From Prosopocoilus inquinatus (lineage: Eukaryota; Arthropoda; Insecta; Coleoptera; Lucanidae), in assembly GCA_036172665.1 (NCBI GenBank), contig JAYKNF010000028.1, positions 310,001-374,000 of the forward strand: DNA of 64,000 nt. Reading direction: 5' to 3'. The notes under the pieces are model-generated. The model was not told the DNA's origin. It saw only the letters and a program-made list of their open reading frames with translations, and made no database searches. Below, piece by piece: positions 1 to 10,677 of the stretch (positions within the stretch are counted from its first letter, which is position 1; each line of letters opens with the position of its first letter). Made by a program: the position numbers and the translations under genes.

Positions 1-149
1 GGAACAACGCTAATACGTGTTGTTTCGTTTAAAACTATTTCCAGCTTCTGCTGCCTCCGAAAACGTCGTATCTCACATCAAAGTTACTGGAGTCCATCCA
101 AACGTCAAATAACATGCTAGATAAGTAGGGATCGTTTAGATACATCACA
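1..149. repeat. Representative 149-bp satellite monomer
   Basis: Monomer phased on GGAACAACGC. Positions 3-8 (AACAAC) and 19-24 (GTTGTT) form a 6-bp dyad around a 10-base spacer, conserved in nearly every copy. Positions 24-40 hold TTTCGTTTAAAACTATT, which matches the TTCG, the A and the first C of the mammalian CENP-B box core (6 of 9 fixed bases) but lacks its GGG. Most differences between monomers fall near positions 59-68 and 105-125, and the choice of TTT or TTC near 30. The length is not a multiple of three, so reading frames rotate from copy to copy. Confidence 0.9.
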
Positions 150-2086
150 GGAACAACGCTAATACGTGTTGTTTCGTCCAAAACTGTTTCCAGCTTCTGC
201 TGCGTCCGATAACTTTTTATCTCACATCAGAGTTACTGGAGTCCGTCCAAATGTCAAATAACATGATAGATGTGTAAGGATCGATTAGACACATCACAGG
301 AACAACGCTAATATGTGTTGTTTCGTTTAAAACTATTTCCAGCTGCTGCTGCGTCCGAAAACGTCGTATATCACATCAGACTTACTGGAGTCCATCCAAA
401 CGTCAAGTGACATGTTAGATAAGTAAGGATCGTTTAGATACATCACAGGAACAACGCTAATACGTGTTGTTTCGTTCAAAACTATTTCCAGCTTCTGCTG
501 CGTCCTAGAACTTTGTATCTCACATCAGAGTTACTGGAGTCCGTCCAAACGTCAAATAACATGATAGATGAGTAAGGATCAATTAGATACATCACAGGAA
601 CAACGCTAATATGTGTTGTTTCGTTTAAAACTATTTCCAGATTCTGCTGCGTCCAAAAACTTTGTATCTCACATCAGAGTTACTGGAGTCCATCCAAACG
701 TAGAATAACATGATAGATGAGTAAGGATCGATTAGATACATCACAGGAACATCGCTAATGCGTGTTGTTTCGTTTAAAACTATTTCCAGCTTCTGCTGCG
801 TCCGAAAACGTCGTATCTAACATCAGAGTTACTGGAGTCCATCGAAACGACAAATAACATGATAGATAAGTAAGGATCGATTAGATACAGCACAGGAACA
901 ACGCTAATACGTGATGTTTCGTTTAAAACTATTTCCAGCTCCTGCTGCGTCCAAGAACTTTGTATCTCACATCAGACTTACTGGAGTCCATCCAAACGTC
1001 AAATAACATGATAGATAAGTAAGGATCGTTTAGATACATCACAGGAACAACGCTAATACGTGTTGTTTCGTTTAAAACTATTTCCAGCTTCTGCTGCCTC
1101 CGAAAACGTCGTATCTCACATCAAAGTTACTGGAGTCCATCCAAACGTCAAATAACATGCTAGATAAGTAGGGATCGTTTAGATACATCACAGGAACAAC
1201 GCTAATACGTGTTGTTTCGTTCAAAACTGTTTCCAGCTTCTGCTGCGTCCGATAACTTTTTATCTCACATCAGAGTTACTGGAGTCCGTCCAAATGTCAA
1301 ATAACATGATAGATGAGTAAGGATCGATTAGACACATCACAGGAACAACGCTAATATGTGTTGTTTCGTTTAAAACTATTTCCAGCTGCTGCTGCGTCCG
1401 AAAACGTCGTATATCACATCAGACTTACTGGAGTCCATCCAAACGTCAAATGACATGTTAGATAAGTAAGGATCGTTTAGATACATCACAGGAACAACGC
1501 TAATACGTGTTGTTTCGTTCAAAACTATTTCCAGCTTCTGCTGCGTCCTAGAACTTTGTATCTCACATCTGAGTTACTGGAGTCCGTCCAAACGTCAAAT
1601 AACATGATAGATGAGTAAGGATCAATTAGATACATCACAGGAACAACGCTAATATGTGTTGTTTCGTTTAAAACTATTTCCAGATTCTGCTGCGTCCAAA
1701 AACTTTGTATCTCACATCAGAGTTACTGGAGTCCATCCAAACGTAGAATAACATGATAGATGAGTAAGGATCGATTAGATACATCACAGGAACATCGCTA
1801 ATGCGTGTTGTTTCGTTTAAAACTATTTCCAGCTTCTGCTGCGTCCGAAAACGTCGTATCTAACATCAGAGTTACTGGAGTCCATCGAAACGACAAATAA
1901 CATGATAGATAAGTAAGGATCGATTAGATACAGCACAGGAACAACGCTAATACGTGCTGTTTCGTTTAAAACTATTTCCAGCTCCTGCTGCGTCCAAGAA
2001 CTTTGTATCTCACATCAGACTTACTGGAGTCCATCCAAACGTCAAATAACATGTTAGATAAGTAAGGATCGTTTAGATACATCACA
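1..2086. repeat. Two copies of a 7-monomer higher-order repeat (1043 bp)
   Basis: 1-1043 and 1044-2086 are the same seven distinguishable monomers in the same order (7 x 149 = 1043). Shared private variants include CTGCCTCCG, CTGCTGCTGCG before GAAAACGTCG, GTAGAATAACATG and ACATCGCTAATGCG. Only a few substitutions separate the copies, such as tgtgtaagg against tgagtaagg and gtgatgttt against gtgctgttt. The third seven-monomer interval, from 2087, does not continue the pattern. The first copy may extend upstream of the window. Confidence 0.92.
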
Positions 2087-2809
2087 GGAACAACGCTAAT
2101 GCGTGTTGTTTCGTTCAAAACTATTTCCAGCTTCTGCTGCGTCCTAGAACTTTGTATCTCACATCAGAGTTACTGGAGTCCATCCAAACGTCAAATAACA
2201 TGTTAGATAAGTAAGGATCGTTTAGATACATCACAGGAACAACGCTAATACGTGTTGTTTCATTCAAAACTATTTCCAGCTACTGCTGCGTCCGAGAACT
2301 TTGTATCTCACATCAGAGTTACTGGAGTCCATCCAAACGTCAAATAACATGATAGATGAGTAAGGATCGATTAGATACATCACAGGAACAACGCTAATAC
2401 GTGTTGTTTCGTTTAAAATTATTTCCAGCTCCTGCTGCGTCCGAAAATTTCGTACCTCACATCAGAGTTACTGGAGTCCATGAAACGTCAAATAACATAG
2501 TAGATAAGTAAGGATCGATTAGATACATCACAGGAACAACGCTAATACGTGTTGTTTCGTTCAAAACTATTTCCAGCTTCTGCTGCGTCCGAGAACTTGG
2601 TATCTAACATCAGAGTTACTGGAGTCCATTCAAACGTCAAATAACAGGATAGATGAGTAAGGATCGATTAGATACATCACAGGTACAACGCTAATACGTG
2701 TTGTTTCGTTTAAAACTATTTCCAGCTTCTGCTGCGTCCGAAAACGTCGTATCTCACATCAAAGTTACTGGAGTACATCCAAAGGTCAAATAATATGCTA
2801 GATAAGTAA

Positions 2810-5800
2810 GGATCGTTTAGATACATCACAGGAACAACGCTAATACGTGTTGTTTCGTTCAAAACTATTTCCAGCTTCTGCTGCGTCCGATAACTTTTTA
2901 TCTCACATCAGAGTTACTGGAGTCCGTCCAAATGTCAAATAACATGATAGATGAGTAAGGATCGATTAGACACATCACAGGAACAACGCTAATATGTTTT
3001 GTTTCGTTTAAAACTATTTCCAGCTGCTGCTGCGTCCGAAAACGTCGTATCTAACATCAGAGTTACTAGAGTCCGTCCAAACGTCAAATAACATGATAGA
3101 TGAGTAAGGATCGATTAGATACATCACAGGAACAACGCTAATACGTGCTGTTTCGTTCAAAACTATTTCCAGCTTCTGCTGCGTCCGAAAACGTCGTATC
3201 TCACATCAGAGTTACTGGAGTCCATCGAAACGACAAATAACATGATAGATAAGTAAGGATCGATTAGATACAACACAGGAACAACGCTAATACGTGTTGT
3301 TTCGTTTAAAACTATTTCCAGCTCCTGCTGCGTCCAAAAACTTTGTATCTCACATCAGACTTACTAGAGTCCATCCAAACGTCAAATAACATGTTAGTTA
3401 AGTAAATATCGTTTAGATACATCACAGGAACAACGCTAATACGTGTTGTTTCGTTTAAAGCTATTTCCAGCTCCTGCTGCGTCCAAAAACTTCGTATCTC
3501 ACATCAGAATTACTAGAGTCCATCGAAACGTCAAATAACATGATAGATGAGTAAGGATAGATTAGATACATCACAGGAACAACGTTAATGCGTGTTGTTT
3601 CGTTTAAAACTATTTCCAGCTTCTGCTGCGTCCGAAAATTTCGTATCTCACATCAGAGTTACTGGAGTCCATCGAAACGTCAAATAATATAGTAGATAAG
3701 TAAGGATCGATTAGATACATCACAGGAACAACGCTAATACGTGTTGTTTCGTTCAAAACTATTTCCAGCTTCTGCTGCGTCCGAGAACTTTGTATCTCAC
3801 ATCAGAGTTACTGGAGTCCATCCAAACGTAAAATAACATGATAGATGAGTAAGGATCGATTACATACATCACAGGAACAACGCTAATGCGTGTTGTTTCG
3901 TTTAAAACTATTTCCAGTTTCTGCTGCGTCCGAAAACGTCGTATCTCACATCAGAGTTACTGGAGTTCATCGAAACGTCAAATAACATGATAGATAGGTA
4001 AGGATCGATTAGATACAGCACAGGAACAACGCTAATACGTGTTGTTTCGTTTAAAACTATTTCCAGCTTCTGCTGCGTCCAAAAACTTTGTATCTCACAT
4101 CAGACTTACTGGAGACCATCCAAACGTCAAATAACATGTTAGATAAGTAAGGATCGTTTAGATACATCACAGGAACAACGCTAATACGTGTTGTTTCGTT
4201 CAAAACTATTTCCAGCTACTGCTGCGTCCGAGAAGTTTGTATCACATCAGAGTTACTGGAGTCCATCCAAACGTCAAATAACATGATAGATGAGTAAGGA
4301 TCGATTAGATACATCACAGGAACAACGCTAATACGTGTTGTTTCGTTTAAAACTATTTCCAGCTCCTGCTGCGTCCAAAAACTTCGTATCTCACATCAGA
4401 GTTACTAGAGTCCATCGAAACGTCAAATAACATGATAGATGAGTAAGGATCGATTAGATACAGCACAGGAACAACGCTAATACGTGTTGTTTCGTTTAAA
4501 ACTATTTCCAGCTTCTGCTGCGTCCAAAAACTTTGTATCTCACATCAGACTTACTGGAGTCCATCCAAACGTCAAATAACATGTTAGATAAGTAAGGATC
4601 GTTTAGATACATCACAGGAACAACGCTAATACGTGTTGTTTCGTTTAAAACTATTTCCAGCTTCTGCTGTGTCCGATAACTTTTTATCTCACATCAGAGT
4701 TACTGGAGTCCGTCCAAATGTCAAATAACATGATAGATGAGTAAGGATCGATTAGACACATCACAGGAACAACGCTAATATGTTTTGTTTCGTTTAAAAC
4801 TATTTCCAGCTGCTGCTGCGTCCGAAAACGTCGTATCTCACATCAGAGTTACCAGAGTCCGTCCAAACGTCAAATAACATGATAGATGAGTAAGGATCGA
4901 TTAGATACATCACAGGAACAACGCTAATACGTGCTGTTTCGTTCTAAACTATTTCCAGCTTCTGCTGCGTCCGAAAACGTCGTATCTCACATCAGAGTTA
5001 CTGGAGTCCATCGAAACGACAAATAACATGATAGATAAGTAAGGATCGATTAGATACAACACAGGAACAACGCTAATACGTGTTGTTTCGTTTAAAACTA
5101 TTTCCAGCTCCTGCTGCGTCCAAAAACTTTGTATCTCACATCAGACTTACTAGAGTCCATCCAAACGTCAAATAACATGTTAGTTAAGTAAGGATCGTTT
5201 AGATACATCACAGGAACAACGCTAATACGTGTTGTTTCGTTTAAAGCTATTTCCAGCTCCTGCTGCGTCCAAAAACTTCGTATCTCACATCAGAATTACT
5301 AGAGTCCATCGAAACGTCAAATAACATGATAGATGAGTAAGGATAGATTAGATACATCACAGGAACAACGTTAATGCGTGTTGTTTCGTTTAAAACTATT
5401 TCCAGCTTCTGCTGCGTCCGAAAATTTCGTATCTCACATCAGAGTTACTGGAGTCCATCGAAACGTCAAATAATATAGTAGATAAGTAAGGATCGATTAG
5501 ATACATCACAGGAACAACGCTAATACGTGTTGTTTCGTTCAAAACTATTTCCAGCTTCTGCTGCGTCCGAGAATTTTGTATCTCACATCAGAGTTACTGG
5601 AGTCTATCCAAACGTAAAATAACATGATAGATGAGTAAGGATCGATTACATACATCACAGGAACAACGCTAATGCGTGTTGTTTCGTTTAAAACTATTTC
5701 CAGTTTCTGCTGCGTCCGAAAACGTCGTATCTCACATCAGAGTTACTGGAGTCCATCGAAACGTCAAATAGCATGATAGATAGGTAAGGATCGATTAGAT

Positions 5801-6131
5801 ACAGCACAGGAACAACGCTAATACGTGTTGTTTCGTTTAAAACTATTTCCAGCTTCTGCTGCGTCCAAAAACTTTGTATCTCACATCAGACTTACTGGAG
5901 ACCATCCAAACGTCAAATAACATGTTAGATAAGTAAGGATCGTTTAGATACATCACAGGAACAACGCTAATACGTGTTGTTTCGTTCAAAACTATTTCCA
6001 GCTACTGCTGCGTCCGAGAAGTTTGTATCACATCAGAGTTACTGGAGTCCATCCAAACGTCAAATAACATGATAGATGAGTAAGGATCGATTAGATACAT
6101 CACAGGAACAACGCTAATACGTGTTGTTTCG
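2810..6131. repeat. 12-monomer higher-order repeat (1786 bp), one full and one partial copy
   Basis: Sequence from about 2810 to 4345 recurs at about 4596 to 6131 with an offset of 1786 bp. That is 12 x 149 minus 2, and the two missing bases are in the variant GAGAAGTTTGTATCACATC, which lacks a TC. Matching markers include AATATGTTTTG at 2980 and 4766 and the GTCAAATAATATAG variant. A further copy of the second unit lies downstream of the polymerase island, from 13582. Confidence 0.85.
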
Positions 6132-6540
6132 TTCAAAACTATTTCCAGCTTCTGCTGCGTCCGAGAACTTTGTATCTCACATCAGAGTTACTGGAGTCCA
6201 TTCAAACGTCAAATAACATGATAGATGAGTAAGGATCGATTAGATACATCACAGGAACAACGCTAATACGTGTTGTTTCGTTTAAAACTATTTCCAGCTT
6301 CTGCTGCCTCCGAAAACGTCGTATCTCACATCAAAGTTACTGGAGTCCATCCAAACGTCAAATAACATGCTAGATAAGTAGGGATCGTTTAGATACATCA
6401 CAGGAACAACGCTAATACGTGTTGTTTCGTTCAAAACTATTTCCAGCTTCTGCTGCGTCCGATAACTTTTTATCTCACATCAGAGTTACTGGAGTCCGTC
6501 CAAATGTCAAATAACATGATAGATGAGTAAGGATCGATTA

Positions 6541-7828
6541 GATACAGCACAGGAACAACGCTAATACGTGCTGTTTCGTTTAAAACTATTTCCAGCTCCT
6601 GCTGCGTCCAAAAACTTTGTATCTCACATCAGACTTACTGGAGTCCATCCAAACGTCAAATAACATGTTAGATAAGTAAGGATCGTTTAGATACATCACA
6701 GGAACAACGCTAATGCGTGTTGTTTCGTTCAAAACTATTTCCAGCTTCTGCTGCGTCCGAGAACTTTGTATCTCACATCAGAGTTACTGGAGTCCATCCA
6801 AACGTCAAATAACATGTTAGATAAGTAAGGATCGTTTAGATACATCACAGGAACAACACTAATACGTGTTGTTTCGTTCAAAACTATTTCCAGCTACTGC
6901 TGCGTCCGAGAACATTGTATCTCACATCAGAGTTACTGGAGTCCATCCAAAAGTCAAATAACATGATAGATGAGTAAGGATCGATTAGATACATCACAGG
7001 AACAACTTTAATACGTGTTGTTTCGTTTAAAATTATTTCCAGCTCCTGCTGCGTCCGAAAATTTCGTAACTCACATCAGAGTTACTGGAGTCCATGAAAC
7101 GTCAAATAACATAGTAGATAAGTAAGGGTCGATTAGATATATCACAGGAACAACGCTAATACGTGTTGTTTCGTTCAAAACTATTTCCAGCTTCTGCTGC
7201 GTCCGAGAACTTGGTATCTCACATCAGAGTTACTGGAGTCCATTCAAACGTCAAATAACATGATAGATGAGTAAGGATCGATTAGATACATCACAGGCAC
7301 AACGCTAATACGTGTTGTTTCGTTTAAAACTATTTCCAGCTTCTGCTGCGTCCGAAAACGTCGTATCTCACATCAAAGTTACTGGAGTCCATCCAAAGGT
7401 CAAATAACATGCTAGATAAGCAAGGATCGTTTAGATACATCACAGGAACAACGCTAATACGTGTTGTTTCGTTCAAAACTATTTCCAGCTTCTGCTGCGT
7501 CCGATAACTTTTTATCTCACATCAGAGTTACTGGAGTCCGTCCAAATGTCAAATAACATGATAGATGAGTAAGGATCGATTAGACACATCACAGGAACAA
7601 CGCTAATATGTTTTGTTTCGTTTAAAACTATTTCCAGCTGCTGCTGCGTCCGAAAACGTCGTATCTCACATCAGACTTACTGGAGTCCATCCAAACGTCA
7701 AATAACATGTTAGATAAGTAAGGATCGTTTAGATACATCACAGGAACAACGCTAATACGTGTTGTTTCGTTCAAAACTATTTCCAGCTTCTGCTGCGTCC
7801 TAGAACTTTGTATCTCACATCAGAGTTA
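6541..7828. repeat. Satellite segment duplicated at 15862-17149
   Basis: These roughly 1.3 kb match 15862-17149 at an offset of 9321 bp, with only scattered differences. The stretch before it (4857-6540) matches 13582-15265 at an offset of 8725 bp. The offsets differ by 596 bp, exactly four monomers, so the two flanks differ by a clean four-monomer gain or loss at 6540/6541. Confidence 0.85.
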
Positions 7829-9110
7829 CTGGAGTCCATCGAAACGACAAATAACATGATAGATAAGTAAGTATCGATTACATACAGCACAGGAACAACG
7901 CTAATACGTGTTGTTTCGTTTAAAAATATTTCCAGCTCTTGCTGCGTCCAAAAACTTTGTATCTCACATCAGATTTACTGGAGTCCATCCAAACGTCAAA
8001 TAACATGTTACATAAGTAAGGATCGATTAGATACATCACAGGAACAACGCTAATACGTGTTGTTTCGTTCGAAACTATTTCCAGCTTTTGCTGCGTCCGA
8101 GAACTTTGTATCTCACATCAGAGTTACTGGAGTCCATCCAAACGTCAAATAACATGATAGATGAGTAAGGATCGATTAGATACATCACAGGAACAACGCT
8201 AATACGTGTTGTTTCGTTTAAAACTATTTCCAGCTCCTGCTGCGTCCAAAAACTTCGTATCTCACATTAGAGTTACTGGAGTCCATCGAAACGTCAAATA
8301 ACATAGTAGCTAAGTAAGGATCGATTAGATACATCACAGGAACAACGCTAATACGTGTTGCTTCGTTCAAAACTATTTCCAGCTTCTGCTGCGTCCAAAA
8401 ACTTTGTATCTCACATCAGAGTTACTGGAGTCCATCCAAACGTCAAATAACATGATAGATGAGTAAGGATCGATTAGATACATCACAGGAACAACGCTAA
8501 TGCGTGTTGTTTCGTTTAAAACTATTTCCAGCTTCAGCTGCGTCCGAGAACTTCGTATCTCACTTCAGAGTTACTGGAGCCCATCCAAACGTCAAATAAC
8601 ATGATAGATGAGTAAGGATCGATTACATACATCACAGGAACAACGCTAATGCGTGTTGTTTCATTTAAAAGTATTTCCAGCTTCTGCTAGGTCCGAAAAT
8701 TTCGTATCTCACATCAGAGTTACTGAAGTCCATCGAAACGTCAAATAACATGATAGATGAGTAAGGATCGATTAGATACATCACAGGAACAACGCTAATG
8801 CGTGTTGTTTCGTTTAAAATTATTTCCAGCTTCTGCTGCGTCCGAAAATTTCGTATCTCACATCAGAGTTACTGGAGTCCATCGAAACCTCAAATAACAT
8901 AGTAGATAAGTAAGGATCGATTAGATACATCACAGGAACAACGCTAATACGTGTTGATTCGTTCAAAACTATTTCCAGCTTCTGCTGCGTCCGAGAACTT
9001 TGTATCTCACATCAGAGTTACTGGAGTCCATCCAAACGTAAAATAACATGATAGATGAGTAAGGACCGATTACATACATCACAGGAACAACGCTAATGCG
9101 TGTTAGTAGT

Positions 9111-9200
9111 AGGAATAGGCCGATTCTGGAACCTCCTCCGACCTTGACCAATAAAATTCAAGGTCAAGGTCGGAGGAGGTTCCAGAATCGGCCTATTCCT
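9111..9200. repeat. 39-bp perfect inverted repeat with 12-base loop near the element terminus
   Basis: 9111-9149 and 9162-9200 are exact reverse complements, separated by the 12 bases AATAAAATTCAA. The arms start AGGAATAGGCCGATTCTGG and end in ACCTTGACC. Pairing stops at 9110/9201 and at 9150/9161. The stem is GC-richer than its surroundings and would extrude as a cruciform or fold as a strong hairpin if transcribed. It lies 6 bp inside the inferred end of the element. It may be a subterminal structural element or a collapsed pair of terminal repeats; the sequence does not decide. Confidence 0.95.
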
Positions 9201-9221
9201 GACGTGACCCCACCATGAGCT

Positions 9222-9245
9222 TCAAGGTCAAGGTCATGACCTTGA
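9222..9245. promoter_or_regulatory. Strand switch of TCAAGGTCA motifs forming an 18-bp palindrome
   Basis: Two overlapping plus-strand TCAAGGTCA motifs (9222-9230 and 9228-9236) abut the first minus-strand copy (TGACCTTGA at 9237-9245). This makes the perfect 18-bp palindrome 9228-9245. Another plus-strand copy is at 9158-9166, in the loop and right arm of the hairpin. Any binding function is inferred from the known receptor consensus only. Confidence 0.5.
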
Positions 9246-9861
9246 GGTGACCTTGAAATGACCTTGAGGTGACCTTGAAATGACCGTGAGGTGAACTTGA
9301 GGTGACCTTGAAATGACCTTGAGGTGACCTTGAAATGACCTTGTGGTGACCTTGAGATGACCTTGTGGTGACCTTGAAATGACCTTGAGGTGACCTTGAA
9401 ATGACCTTGAGGTGACCTTGAAATGACCTTGAGGTGACCTTGAGATGACCTTGAAATGACCTTGAGGTGACCTTGAAATGACCTTGAGGTGACCTTGAAA
9501 TGACCTTGAGGTGACCTTGAAATGACCTTGAAATGACCTTGAGGTGACCTTGAGATGACCTTGAGGTGACCTTGAGATGACCTTGAGATGACCTTGAGGT
9601 GACCTTGAAATGACCTTGAAATGACCTTGAAATGACCTTGAAATGACCCTGAGGTGACCTTGGAATGACCTTGAGGTGACCTTGAAATGACCTTGAGGTG
9701 ACCTTGAAATAACCTTGAAATGACCCCAAGATGACCTTGAAATGACCTCGAGGTGACCTTGAAATGACCTTGAAATGACTCTGAGGTGACCTTTAAATGA
9801 CCTTGGGGTGACCTTGAGGCGACCTTGAAATGACTGAGGTGACCTCGTAACGGACCTTGAA
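9237..9861. repeat. Minisatellite of 11-bp units carrying TGACCTTGA
   Basis: About 57 tandem 11-bp units, mainly alternating TGACCTTGAGG and TGACCTTGAAA. I count about 41 exact TGACCTTGA 9-mers by eye, with decayed units at the right end (TGACCTCGA, TGACCTTTA, TGACTGAGG). The reverse complement, TCAAGGTCA, is the extended half-site bound by FTZ-F1/SF-1 and ERR nuclear receptors. Because 11 bp x 3 = 33 bp, the minus strand stays open in two frames and would encode 11-residue repeats rich in SFQGH and KVISR-like motifs. Those are by-products of the repeat, not genes. Confidence 0.95.
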
Positions 9862-10038
9862 GCGCGGTGACTCAAATGTAATTGTTTTGAAATAACCCTG
9901 ACGCAACCTGTTATTGAATATGTACCTATTTAAGGAGGTGTTTAATTTGATATCCGCAGACGACGGTTGACCCTCAGATTGAGTTTACCAACTTATTGAA
10001 CGTAGTGAACGTGATAGTGCTTATTAAAATTATAAAAC
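9862..10038 (+). promoter_or_regulatory. Leader and possible core promoter of the polymerase gene
   Basis: These 177 bp separate the minisatellite from the first ATG and are AT-rich and non-repetitive. CTATTTAAGG at 9926-9935 resembles a TATA box, and CCTCAGATT at about 9972 resembles an arthropod initiator (TCAGT-like) about 45 bp downstream, which is longer than the usual 30 bp. The start codon at 10039 is preceded by ATAAAAC, with A at -3, a favourable context in insects. No other ORF or RNA gene is visible here. Confidence 0.35.
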
Positions 10039-10615
10039 ATGTTTGATTGCAATCAGTGTGGCAAACAATTTACGCGAATCGATAATATGAATCGTCATTT
10101 GCGTACGTCATGCCAGGGAAAACGTTTGAAATTAGATGAAATTGCCGGACCGTCCAAAGTTGTTGACCAGGTGAACGTTATGAAATGTGATGTGTGTGAA
10201 ATATACGTCAGCAGAAAGTGTTTCTCAGCACATTTGCGTAGTAATTCACATAAAAGTAATGCTTTTGTGGTCGTCGATAACGGCGTGGAGAAGATAGCTG
10301 GTGCATTCGGAGATAAAATCGTAACGTACCGTATAACGGAACCTTACAATTATGTCGATGTCGAGGATTTTATGTACAATATTCAAGAAAAAGTACTAAC
10401 TTTGGTTCAAAGTATATTAGACATCCATAAAGCATTAAAGTGGAATGTGGAAATTTTCGGAGTATATTTCTTAGATTCTAAAGAAAGTTCTGAGATAAAA
10501 TCTTTTAACACCAAGAATAAAATAACTTGTTTTGGAACTGATATATACAATATATATCGTGATTTTGTAAACGAAATACATGTAAAAATGCCGGAATTTC
10601 AGGAGAGAGATTCAG
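10039..10615 (+). CDS. Exon 1: N-terminal zinc-finger region of the polymerase
   Basis: 192 complete codons plus the first base of a split codon. Residues 4-25 form a C2HC finger (C4-x2-C7-x12-H20-x4-C25) and residues 50-71 a C2H2 finger (C50-x2-C53-x11-H65-x5-H71). The rest, about 80-192, has no motif I recognise but is predicted mixed alpha/beta and leads without a break into the polymerase part. Read without splicing, the frame ends 11 codons later at TAA 10648-10650, giving a 203-residue protein that could look like a free zinc-finger gene. I prefer the spliced model because a strong donor (CAG|GTAAAA) sits at the boundary. The fingers probably contact DNA; this is inferred. Confidence 0.8.
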
Positions 10616-10677
10616 GTAAAACAAATAATAGGTGCAATCGTTTAGAATAAAACTTAAAGTTGCAAATATTGTTACAG
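10616..10677 (+). other. 62-bp GT-AG spliceosomal intron in the polymerase gene
   Basis: The donor is CAG|GTAAAA (GT at 10616-10617) and the acceptor TTGTTACAG|GA (AG at 10676-10677). The interior is AT-rich, with CTTAA at 10653-10657, about 20 bases before the acceptor, as a possible branch site. The length, 62 bp, is typical of short insect introns and is not a multiple of three. Retention therefore shifts the frame and hits a stop at 10648. Removing it leaves a split glycine codon and joins the zinc-finger frame to the polymerase frame exactly. An alternative is an indel plus a chance GT/AG pair, which is less likely given how well both sites fit. Confidence 0.8.

Larger units (their letters stand above)
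1..9104. repeat. 149-bp satellite array, left block
   Basis: About 61 head-to-tail copies of a 149-bp monomer; the phase marker GGAACAACGCTAATACGTG recurs at 1, 150, 299, 448 and onward. Adjacent monomers differ at a handful of positions, while monomers several units apart can be identical, which is the mark of higher-order organisation. No gene, RNA gene or transposon is visible in this stretch. The array stops abruptly at 9104, at monomer position 21, where non-satellite sequence begins. A centromeric or pericentromeric location is likely for an array of this kind but is inferred. Confidence 0.97.

Noticed and set aside
1..9104. Possible CRISPR array, because of the regular repetition
   Set aside because: There is no short repeat with unique spacers; the whole 149-bp unit repeats. 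With a spliced gene and HOR structure it is eukaryotic satellite DNA.
8969..9151. 60-codon minus-strand frame across the left satellite/element junction
   Set aside because: It joins satellite to the hairpin arm and has no recognisable domain; a chance open frame.
9193..9875. Two long minus-strand open frames (178 and 213 codons) with repeating SFQGH/KVISR-like residues
   Set aside because: They are translations of the 11-bp minisatellite. The 33-bp frame cycle without stops gives an 11-residue periodic peptide in more than one frame, with no non-repeat domain.
10039..10650. Independent host zinc-finger gene ending at 10650
   Set aside because: The stop lies inside a well-formed intron, and splicing continues the frame into the polymerase. 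It remains only a possible product of intron retention.
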